This document shows positions 55,138-64,000 of a stretch of 64,000 nucleotides of DNA, piece by piece. Under the pieces are notes generated by a model, which saw nothing but the letters and a program-made list of their open reading frames with translations, ran no database searches and was not told the origin of the DNA. Each line of letters begins with the position of its first letter. Positions within the stretch are counted from its first letter, which is position 1. Source of the stretch: Cercospora beticola (taxonomy: Eukaryota; Ascomycota; Dothideomycetes; Mycosphaerellales; Mycosphaerellaceae); the NCBI RefSeq assembly GCF_033473495.1, contig NC_088937.1, positions 4,175,516 through 4,239,515 of the forward strand, read 5' to 3'. Position numbers and translations under genes: made by a program.

Positions 55138-56806
55138 ATGAAGCTCTTCTGGGTGCTTTTCGTGCACCTTTCCGCTCTGGTCGCCAGTCAGCAGGATGCC
55201 ACCAAGGAGGAACAGCTTGCCCGGGCGCTGCAGCTGCTGCAGACGATGCCACAATGTGCGGTGGGTTTCGTTCCCGGGGTACTGGTTGCTGGGTGCATTG
55301 TACTAACATTTCGCAGCGTGTTTGCTTGGCACAGGCTGTTGCTGCCTCTGGTGTCTCGCTCGGTAACCTCGATCTGACTGCCAGTTGCACCAATGCGACG
55401 AATACTGCCATCGTCGAGGGATGTGTTCGAGAGACGTGCCTGCCGCGCGAGCAACTTAGTAAGTTGGAGATCTTGTGGCCTTCTGAAAGTAATGCTGACT
55501 ATGGACCACAATCAGCTGCGAAGAATGTTACCGAGACGCTCTGCCAAAGGCCCGTTCGTGAGGTGTCTGATATCCCTATCGGGACCTACATTGGAGCTGC
55601 GCTTGCCACAACAGCCTTCTTCATGCGCATGCTCTCGAAGGTGACCTTTCCTTGCGAAAGAGGCGCTCGCATCGACAATGATCTTTGGTGGGACGATGCT
55701 GTGATAACGTTCGCCTGGATCCTGATGATTCCCATCTCAGTACTGTCTGGCTATCTGGCCAAACTCGGTATGGGTCGAGATGTATGGACCATCCATCCTG
55801 ACAATATCACGCAGCTCCTCAAGGTAAGTGTATCTTGGGCCGGGACATGAACGAGTATGCTGATACTAGCGCAGGTTTACTATTTCGACGAGATGATGTA
55901 CGTGGTGGCGTTGCCAGTCATCAAGATTTCAATGCTGCTCACGTATTTGCGCATCTTCCAGTCGAAGCGATTCCGCTGGTTGGTGTTTGGAGCGCTGGGA
56001 CTCAACATTGCTTACCTTATTACCTTTCTGTTGATCACCATGATCCAATGCAGACCTTTGAGTTTGGTGAGTGTTGCTTTGAGGTGGATTTGTTTGGAGC
56101 ATTCAGTGCTGACATTCACCTCCCAGGCATGGCTCCGATGGACGAAAGAGTACCCGGGAACGTGTAACAACATCAACGCCCAGTCGTGGGCGGCGGCAGC
56201 ACTGAATATTGTGCTCGATGTCATCGTTGTCGGGCTTCCTATTCCCATGCTGTGGAGGATGGACCTCAACATTCGCAAGAAGTTGCTAGTGATGCTCATG
56301 TTTGGTATGACTGCCCGGCTCAGACTCAACTCGTTGTTCTTCTGCTGACTTTGCCGTGCGAACAGGCGTCGGATTCTTCGTCACCATTGTCAGTATCTTG
56401 CGGCTTCGATTGCTGGTTAGGTTTGGCGACTCAGAGAACCTTACACGTGAGTTCGCTGCCTTCAATGACGTTCGCAGCTGTGCTGACAACTTTTGCAGAT
56501 GACTACAAACAAGCCGGGTTCTGGACGATCGTGGAATTGCATACGGCCATCGTTTGTGCTTGTATGCCTGGCATCCGAAACCTCCTGCGTCGCGCCTGGC
56601 CGAAACTCATGGGCCAAACTGTGGCATCGACAGGTGCAAGTACGGCTCCATCGACTGGGCTCTCTGGCCGCACTGCAGTCAGCAGCGGGGTTGACAAATC
56701 AGGTACTCAGGTCTTTACCCGCCCACGACACAGCGATGATGGAGACTTTATTCCGCTGGAAGAAAGGCACAGCCAGAGGGACTTGAAAGCAGTGTCGCCG
56801 GCTTGA
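55138..56806 (+). CDS. CFEM-domain PTH11-like G-protein-coupled receptor
   Basis: The model is join(55138..55260,55317..55458,55516..55823,55875..56066,56127..56304,56366..56446,56499..56806), 443 residues, seven exons, six introns of 51-61 bp, all frame-consistent; intron 1 has a perfect TACTAAC branch site. The signal peptide (MKLFWVLFVHLSALVAS) precedes an extracellular CFEM-like domain (about 37-105) and then seven membrane helices of the fungal rhodopsin/PTH11 type (IGTYIGAALATTAFFMRM ... DDAVITFAWIL ... YVVALPVIKISMLLTYLRIF ... GFWTIVELHTAIVCACMPGI). The C-tail is Ser/Thr-rich and cytosolic. Pth11-type receptors sense surface cues in plant pathogens. Only six of the usual eight CFEM cysteines are present. 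Confidence 0.88.
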
Positions 56807-58509
56807 GAAGCTCGAGGAGTGGGACAATTGAGGCAATTGAAGGGGAGGAACAAGTCGTGACGGAACTCGAAGATGAAGCAAGATGGTGAGACACGCTGTG
56901 TGCCCGCTTGGCCACAAAGAATGGCATCGACATCTCAGCGCACGGCGAGGCCAGACCTTTACTGGATCCACCGATGTAAATCGATCTCTGTTCGACCTTG
57001 GAAAAGGATGTGAGGAGTCTGCAATCGGGAAAGACAGGCGTGGTGGGAGTGCAACGATGAGACGGCCGCGATTGCAATTGGCGACACCAGGCGGATTGGC
57101 TGTAGGATGAACAGGACTTCCAGCCGGGCGGGACGGCGGCGAAGAGCTCCCACCATGTGCGGCTGCTGCGATGCGTGTGAGTTCCTCGAGCAGTATGTGA
57201 GCACAGCAGTAGCCGCAACTCTCTCCAGGAGTCAACACCGCTGCGAAAACTTTGTCCCGGTGGAAGGGCATTTGTATCTTGATAATTAGCTTCTAATGAG
57301 CGACAAGTATGTATGCAGACAATGCTGCTAACATGCCATTCGAAAAATTGTGTTCCACGGCTCTGCAACAGTTTGGTCTGCGAACATGCCGCGAGCATAG
57401 GTACTCTCGATGGCTTATGGGTCGCATCGACTCTACGATTTCCCCGTCACATGCGCAGTGACCATGCTTTCTTGCCTGGGGTGTTATGAAAGCACGTATT
57501 GCAGAAGTGTCAGACGTGCGTGTGGGATCCTAAGCCACTGGTGAAGGCGTTCGGCGCAGTGATAGGTCTCCGTTTTCCTAATTGGGGACGCCGTCCGTGC
57601 TCCATGGTGCTCGTGTTCAGTGCTGATCTCCCTACATGGATGTCGTATTGCACTCCTACGCGAAATGGCTTGAAAATGCTTGTCTTCGATCCTGTTTCAC
57701 GAATGGATGCAGTGACGTTGCTCTCCGACGCGTCGCAAATGGGACCTGGCAGCTGAATGAGATGCCTTGCATAAAAGGAGGGAAGTTCAGCTTCAGAGCT
57801 CTCGGGCAACGTAGCCTGTCGTGAGTCCAGGCACACGGTCTGCATGATGACACTGGCTGCTGGAAGGGAGCCACAATCGAGCTGTATTGACGAGTAGCCT
57901 GCGCAAAGATCAGGATTGCGTTGCGCCCAGTATCCTTCGTCCACGGCTTCCGCGCTGAGAGGAGGGCCATCTTGGTAGGGATGCTGGGTCGAGGTGAGCT
58001 TGAAGTTTGAACGGCAGTGCAGTCGGGCACGGATCTTCTCCTAACCTGATCAATTTCCACGAAGACCAAGTAGCAATCTGACCACTGTCGGCTTCCTGGT
58101 TCTTGCTTCGGCTTGGGACGAGTGCGGTGTACTGCAGCATTTGGGCTCGAGCTTTCAGGTCGCGAAGACTGTAGTCGTGCCAACTGCACATCTGTAGACA
58201 TGATATAGCCAAGGGATAGCACAGAGAGCGGCGCCTCCGTCGTGGAGCCTCTCGATGCTCGATAGACCGTCTGTTGATGCTCCTGATGCCCATCTTGGCC
58301 CCGGCTCGATGCTGGCGAACGCTGAGGGGATCAGCGATGTGCTGGTCTTGACGGAGTTCAGACGCCCCTGCATATCGTGTAGCAGATACGTGCTGGGTAT
58401 ATGGTCTCGCACGAGAGCAGGATAAGATCCGTCCATGTGGTGTAGTTTGACTTGATTGAAGCCCGTGCCAAGACCTAGCTGGATGTGTTCTCGCCACAAA
58501 AATGGCATC
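56807..58509. other. Gene-poor stretch before the satellite
   Basis: About 1.7 kb holds several long but unconvincing minus-strand frames (56748-57398, 57656-58222, 57910-58587). They overlap each other, are Ser/Arg/His-rich and match no family. The last one even runs into the satellite. No gene is called. Confidence 0.4.
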
Positions 58510-60535
58510 CAAACACACAGCCTGCGGCTTGATGGAAGATTTCTCGTCATGTTCTATGTCGTTCCTGGTTTCGCTGCCATCAATCAAGCGTACTGGTGCT
58601 CAGTGAAGTGTCGATTAAGTGTCTTCTGACCGGAAATGCGGTTTTCTCACATATCTGCTTGTCCATCGCACATTCTGTAGCTTAATTGGGGCTGCCCCAT
58701 CATGTTCTGTAGTGTCTTCAGCTTTGCTGATATCGATTAAGTGTGGTGCTGCCCGATGAAGTGTCGATTAAGTGTCTTTTGACCAAAGATGCGATTTTCT
58801 CACTCACACAATCACCACTTCATCGCGCACCCTATGGCTTGATTGGAGGTTCGTCGTCGTGTTCCGTGGTGACTCCAGCTTTGCAGCTGTCAATCAAGTG
58901 TGCTGGTGCCCGGTGAAGTGTCGATTAAGTGGGTTCTGGCCAGAAATACGGATATTCTTCGCATGTCACATAATCGTCGTCTAATCACGCACCCCGCGGC
59001 TTGATTGAAGCTACCTTATCATGTTCTGTGGTGTTTCCAGCTTTTCTGCTGTCAATCAAGTGTGCTGCTGCCCGGAGAAGTGTCGATTAAGTGTATCCTG
59101 GCCAGGAATTCGTCCTATGGCACATCATTATCGTCTAATTTCGCGCCCCGCGGCTTGATCGGGACTTTCTCGTAATGTTCCATGTTGGTCCTGGTTTGGC
59201 AGGCCCCGATCAAATGTGCTGCTGCCTGTTGAAGGCTCGATTAAGTCTCCTCTCGCCGGAAATGCGATTTTCTTCGCCGATTACCTAATCGTCGGTTAAT
59301 CAGGCATAAGGCGGCTTGATTGAAGGCGATCCAGCACGTACTATGTTGCTGGAGACTCCGCCGCCACCAATCAAGTGTGCTCCTCCCCGGTGAAGACCCG
59401 ATTAAGCGTCATCTGGCCGGAAATCCGATTTCTTGCGCATGTCGCACACACCACGAAGCAAGCGGCGCTCTTGGGGCTGCGTCAATAGCGTCAATGCTTC
59501 CAAGAGTTCTCTCCATCAGATGGGATCCCTCTTTCCCCTGGGAAAGTGCCGATCAAGTCTTCTCGCCTAGAGTACGCCTTGCCCGGCATGTCGCATAAAC
59601 GTTCCTTCATTCGAGTGCCACCGACTTGATTCATAGCTTCCAGAAGTCTTTGGGGTTAGAGTATGTTGCTCCTGGCTCAATCAAGTGCGCTGTGGTCCAA
59701 TGAAGCGCCGATCAAGTGTCCTCTGGCCCGGAATACGCCTTTCCCGGCATGTCGCATAATCACCGGTTGATTCCAGTGCCACCGACTTGATTCATGGCTT
59801 CCAGAAGTATATAATGCTCGAGAATGTTGTTTTTCGTTCGATTAAGTACGCTGCTGCCCAATTAAGTGCTAATTGAGTGTTGTCTGGCTTGGAGCGCCCT
59901 TTTTGCACATGTCGCATAATCATCGCTTGATCCGGGTACCGCCAACTTGATTCATGGCCTCTCCAAGTCTCTGAGCTTCAGAAATGTTGCCATGCCATCA
60001 ATCAAGTGTGCTGTTGACCGGTGAAGTGCCGATTAAGTGTCGTCTGGCTTGGAGCCCGCTTTTTCCGCATGTCGCATAATCGTCGCACGATTGACGTACT
60101 GCCAACTTCATTCATAGTCTCTCGCAGTTTCATGGAGTCGGTGATGTTGCCTTTTCATCTATCAACCATGCTGCTGCTCGATTAAGTGTCGATTAAGCGT
60201 GTTCTAGCGTAAGGCGATTTTGGGCCGCAGATCGCAAGATTTTCATCAGAGCACGCTGGCACCGACTTGATCCATGGCGTCCGGCCGTCTTTGAAGATCG
60301 AATTCGCTCCTTTTTAACCGATTAAGTATGCTGCTGCCCAATAAAGTGTCGATTATGTGTCTGCTAGTTTCAGCTTAGTCCGCATACCGCGTCGTTGTCG
60401 TTCAAGGAGGACGCCACCCGCTTGATTCATAGCACCCTATAGTCTCTGAATGTCCAAAATGTTCCTCTAATATTAATAAAGTGTGTCGCAGCTGAATTAA
60501 AAGCCGATAAGTCCTTTCCGGCTAGGACTACGCTT
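58510..60535 (+). repeat. Subtelomeric satellite, ~160-bp unit, about 13 intact copies
   Basis: A recurring element (T/C)CGATTAAG or close variants is found at about 58611, 58764, 58921, 59083, 59237, 59399, 59549, 59709, 59869, 60029, 60189, 60349 and 60503. Spacing is 150-163 bp, and several intervals are exactly 160. Each unit also contains CATGTCGCATAATC-like, GGCTTGATT and TCAATCAAGTGTGCTGCTG-like blocks in fixed order. Units differ by many substitutions. No open frame persists through it, so it is non-coding satellite DNA. Confidence 0.9.
58838..59060. repeat. Inverted dyads inside satellite units
   Basis: Each unit carries CTTGATTG(A) and, 43-45 bases later, its reverse complement (T)CAATCAAG. 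Two clear pairs are 58838-58845 with 58891-58898, and 59000-59008 with 59052-59060 (9 of 9 bases). Later units keep degraded versions (for example ACTTGATTCAT). The arms could form hairpins or be symmetrical protein sites. Confidence 0.7.
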
Positions 60536-60760
60536 CTGCTATATATCGTATAATCGATATAAAGATAGCGTTAGACTTACTTTATTAATAATCGATCGAA
60601 GTCTTAATACTCCGAGAGTACGTCTCTACTATTAATTATATATACTAGTATGCAATAAAGTATCGTTATAGCGCTTAGCGCGTAGAGTAAGACTTCGTTT
60701 CCTATATATCGTACGAGTACGGATCTCTAGGTACTACTATATATCGAGTATAAAAGGCGA
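60536..60760 (+). repeat. Two RIP-mutated satellite units continuing the array
   Basis: The satellite block CATGTCGCATAATC of intact units appears at 60542 as TATATCGTATAATC. All three differences are CA to TA or TG to TA. A second TATATCG lies at 60705, 163 bp further, the satellite spacing. Other blocks of the unit are recognisable but altered in the same way. Confidence 0.7.
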
Positions 60761-61590
60761 CGATCGTACGAGCCTTAGAGATACTTAAGAGTTACGTCGG
60801 AGGTCTCTTCGTAAGAGTAGTTCTAATTCCTCTCCTAGATCGGTTAGATATACTAGCTTATCCGGTACTCTAGACTAGTTAAAGTATATTATAGAGATAC
60901 GAATTAGGACAAGACGGATATAAGAGGGAAATATTAAGTCGGCGTATAGTGCTATATATAGTATTATATAGAGTACTCCGGATACTAGTAGAATATAGGA
61001 TCTTAGGCGAATAGGTAGATTTTAGAGCAAATAGATAGATTTTAGTACGAAAGAGCTATATTTTATAATAGTATTATAGACTCCTCTATTTTATTATATA
61101 TAAGCGATAGGCTTTCTTAAGTTACTCTAGTAAATAATATCGAGGTTAGTCTAGTACTCGGTATAACTAGATTACTCTAGTAAAAAATATTAAAGTTAGA
61201 AATTACTTTTTCTTTCTATCTTTTTTTTAAAAGTATTTAAAGAGAAATTCTTTAGTTTTTTATTTTTCTATAATACTTTAAACTATTCTCTATTAAAGAA
61301 AATTTAAAAAAAAAATATTTAATTCTTATTTTATTAATAAATAAAGAATAGAATTTATATTTTTAACTATATTTCTAGTAGAGTAATTTCTATTTCCTAG
61401 TTTCTATTCTAGTAGTATTTAACTCTAGTCTTTAATAAGTAATTCTATAAGCTTTAAGAACTATAGTATTCTAATAAATTAATATACTAACTAATTTAAG
61501 TTCTTATTATTTTAAATATAAACTAATCTAGTTTCTTATTATTTTAGATACTTTTCTAAGCTTACTAAAAGTCGTAGAAGAGCCTAGCTC

Positions 61591-61598
61591 TATATAAG
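61591..61598 (+). promoter_or_regulatory. Possible TATA box for the AT-rich frame
   Basis: TATATAAG stands about 120 bp before the apparent start position at 61717. A pyrimidine-rich tract (CCTTTTTCTT, 61621-61630) lies between, as in fungal promoters. In such AT-rich DNA this could be coincidence. Confidence 0.3.
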
Positions 61599-61716
61599 AC
61601 TAATATTCTTCCTTTTAATTCCTTTTTCTTAGAGTTATATTTCTATATCTATTCTAGAAAAACTACTAAACTATTTATTCTATACTACTTAAGTATACTA
61701 CTTAAACTACTTTAAA

Positions 61717-62973
61717 ATACCTTCCTCTACTATTAGTAACTATAATAGACTTAGTAATTATACTCTAGAAAAGTTTAATAAGCTCTTAGAAAATAATAAA
61801 CTTTATACTAATAAAGACTTTAAAAATATTAAATCTAATATTATAGAAACTCTAGAAAATACTACTTTAGATTATAATAAAAATCTTAAACTACTAGTTT
61901 ACTCTAACTACTCTACTACTATAGCTAATAGTACTTCTACTATAGTAAAATATTTAAAAGTAAGTATTCTAAAAAATATTTTAAACTAATTTACTAATTA
62001 AGTATTATAGAAATATTTATATACTAAAGAAGAAAAGAAGTACTATAATAGTAAAGAATTTACTAATAAAGTAGAACTATTTTTAAAAAATAAAGATATA
62101 CTAAATAGTAGTAATTATTCTAGTCTAAAATTTATAAAATATAATATTTATTTTTATTCTAACTTAGAACTAAACTTAGAAGCTTTTAAGTACTACCTTT
62201 ATAATTTTATTAATTCTACTAGAAAGAATATATCTAAATACTTAGTAGAAAAATATAATTATAAAAGTTCTAATATAAAAAATATTAATATAATAGAAGA
62301 TATTCCTATTCTTATTATTAAAAGTTTCTTTAATAATTCTAAGTACTTATTTATACCTCGAGGTTTTATTAAGAATAGACTCTCTTCTAAGAGTTCTAGT
62401 AGTATTTTAAATAATAACTCTTCTAATAAAAGTAGTATTTCTAATTATAATAATACTTATAACTCTATTAAAGCTAGTACTATTTCTAAGCTACTTAACT
62501 ACTCTAATATAAATAAAGACAAAGATTATTTTAATAGAACTACTAAGTACTATCGGTATCTAGAAAATAAAGATCTATTTCTACTTTATAAAACTATAAA
62601 TCTAAAAACTATTCTAGAAGATTCTTTTCTAGAATTCTTATATAATACTACTTTAAATCTAGATTTAGAATATTCTCTATTTATTAAAGATCTATTTCTA
62701 AGTACTAGAGTAGCTATTAATACTTACTATACTAGTAAAAATATTATAGAAATTAAACTTTTTAAAGAATTAAATATAGCTACTAGAAGAAACGATTTTA
62801 AATCGATTAGTATATTTATAGTCTATATTTATACTATTTATAAAGAAGATACTATTACTTTAGAAGATAAGAGTAGTCTAATAACTACTAGTTTAGAAAA
62901 GCTTCTAATAGAAATAAAAAAGTTAGAAGACTACTATATTATTAATAGAAAAGAAGCTATATTTAGAATCTAA
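61717..62973 (+). pseudogene. Long AT-rich open frame with an intact intron, lacking any ATG (RIP-altered gene)
   Basis: Frame: 61717..61959, intron 61960..62010, 62011..62973 (stop TAA), 401 codons. The 51-bp intron starts GTAAGT, contains CTAAT-type branch sequences and ends TATTATAG. It holds the only three in-frame stops, and both sides are in the same phase. The second exon alone is 320 codons without a stop, although random DNA of this AT content should stop every 10-15 codons. No codon for Met, Trp, Cys, His or Gln occurs. Tyr, Ile, Leu, Asn, Ser and Lys dominate. An ATA (61717) in good context (TTTAAAATACC) stands where a start would be expected. No family is recognised; a recurrent charged/hydrophobic pattern continues to FRI at the end. 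Normal translation is doubtful without an ATG. Confidence 0.6.
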
Positions 62974-63109
62974 GTAGTAAGACCTCGATACTTAGAATTA
63001 AATAAGTATAGTACTTTCTCTAGCTCTAGATAATACTTTACTATATAGTATTTTACTACTTAGCTTAATTAGCTATATTAACTTATTATATACTATATAT
63101 TTATATCTA

Positions 63110-63545
63110 TTATATATTACTATATATTTATATATTATATATTCGCTTATTATATATTATTATATATTCGCTCGTTATATACTACTTATTATATATTCGC
63201 TTATTATATATCGTTATATATTTACTTATTATATATTCGCTTATTATATATTTTATTATCGTATACTACTTATTATATTACTACTTATTATATACTACTC
63301 GTTATATACTACTTATTATATACTACTTATTATATTACTACTTATCGTATTACTACTTATTATATTACTACTTATTATATTACTACTTATTATATTACTA
63401 CTTATTATATTACTACTCGTTATATTACTACTTATTATATTACTACTTATTATATTACTACTTATTATATTATTATATACTACTTATTATATACTATATA
63501 TTATATATTATATACTATATATTATATATTATATATTATATATTG
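63110..63545 (+). repeat. AT-rich minisatellite (15-bp unit TACTACTTATTATAT and variants)
   Basis: Tandem copies of TACTACTTATTATAT run from about 63262 to 63480, with some units carrying TCG for TTA. They are flanked by related TATATATTCGCTTAT units (about 63136-63245) and a pure TATA-type end. It is typical low-complexity chromosome-end sequence. Confidence 0.8.
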
Positions 63546-63796
63546 CCTACTCTATATAAAACTTCTATATACTATCGAGATACTTTTACTACTATTAAAG
63601 TAGATATTATCTACTTACTAAGCTCTCTATAAACTAGATATCTTTACTTTAAAGTCTATCTAAGAATATAGTATTAATTACTATAGTAGACTATATAGGT
63701 ACTTAAGTAAATAACTAGAAACTCTATTAGTAGAGTTTATAGTTTTATTCTTATTAAGTCTATTAGTCTACTAACGATAATATAATTAATCTTACT

Positions 63797-64000
63797 AAGG
63801 GTTAGGGTTAGGGTTAGGGTTAGGGTTAGGGTTAGGGTTAGGGTTAGGGTTAGGGTTAGGGTTAGGGTTAGGGTTAGGGTTAGGGTTAGGGTTAGGGTTA
63901 GGGTTAGGGTTAGGGTTAGGGTTAGGGTTAGGGTTAGGGTTAGGGTTAGGGTTAGGGTTAGGGTTAGGGTTAGGGTTAGGGTTAGGGTTAGGGTTAGGGT
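63797..64000 (+). repeat. Telomere, (TTAGGG)n, right chromosome end
   Basis: About 34 perfect TTAGGG repeats run to the window edge. The G-rich strand reads 5' to 3' outward, so this is a true right-hand chromosome terminus and not an internal telomere-like tract. The junction sequence is TTACTAAGGG, with no recognisable subtelomeric gene between the minisatellite and the telomere. Confidence 0.98.

Larger units (their letters stand above)
60536..63796. other. AT-rich, RIP-type mutated subtelomeric block
   Basis: Composition changes sharply just after 60535. Between 61081 and 63796 I find by eye one CA (62520) and one TG (63544), while CG, CT, TA and AA are common. Loss of CpA and TpG on both strands is the signature of repeat-induced point mutation. 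The block includes mutated satellite units, a short 50-bp direct repeat (61122 and 61172), a long open frame (61717-62973) and a minisatellite. Confidence 0.85.

Noticed and set aside
56748..58587. Several minus-strand frames of 190-225 codons
   Set aside because: They overlap one another, are low in protein-like character, and one enters the satellite array.
58510..60535. Satellite as a repeated coding gene or tRNA/5S array
   Set aside because: No frame persists between units and no tRNA or 5S internal promoter boxes were recognised.
63110..63545. CRISPR-like array
   Set aside because: The units are contiguous short AT-rich tandem repeats without spacers, in a eukaryotic chromosome end.

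Overview
The window is the right end of a chromosome from a filamentous ascomycete (Pezizomycotina; a Dothideomycete is my best guess, not proven). The evidence is a TTAGGG telomere running off the right edge, many short GT-AG introns of about 45-90 bp, a canonical 375-residue fungal actin, and fungal-only families: CFEM/PTH11-like receptor, Zn2Cys6 regulator, LaeA-like methyltransferase, Sec16, Fes1, Yvc1 and Eaf7. There is also a strong footprint of repeat-induced point mutation (RIP).

From 1 to about 36 kb is mostly conserved core genome: a galactose-oxidase-like enzyme cut by the left edge, a Neo1-type P4-ATPase divergent from Sec16, a secreted GH43 glycosidase, small secreted and membrane proteins, a Tda3-like FAD oxidoreductase, actin divergent from Fes1, a methyltransferase divergent from a cytochrome P450, and the Yvc1 vacuolar channel divergent from the NuA4 subunit Eaf7.

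From about 36.6 to 58.5 kb the content becomes accessory. It holds two paralogous zinc-finger proteins, the second apparently fused behind a Zn2Cys6 domain; a zinc-type alcohol dehydrogenase family enzyme; an F-box protein and a decayed relic of a relative; an M35-like secreted metalloprotease; a small secreted protein; a secreted GMC oxidoreductase; and a CFEM-PTH11-like receptor. Several have secretion signals and look suited to the cell surface or host/environment interface. That grouping is an inference from position.

From about 58.5 kb to the end is the chromosome tip. A satellite of about 160 bp is repeated roughly 13 times with intact sequence. Its array continues into an AT-rich block where the same motifs reappear with only CpA-to-TpA and TpG-to-TpA changes. 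That block (about 60.54-63.79 kb) has almost no CA or TG dinucleotides, yet it contains a long open frame (61717-62973) interrupted by one intron-like 51-bp segment. The frame has no Met, Trp, Cys, His or Gln codon and no in-frame stop outside the intron. I consider it the most unusual object in the window. A short-unit minisatellite and about 34 telomere repeats close the sequence.

Exon structures were built by hand from splice signals, frame continuity and family expectation. Those spanning conserved families (actin, P450, GMC, methyltransferase, receptor) are firm. Those of unrecognised proteins are less so.
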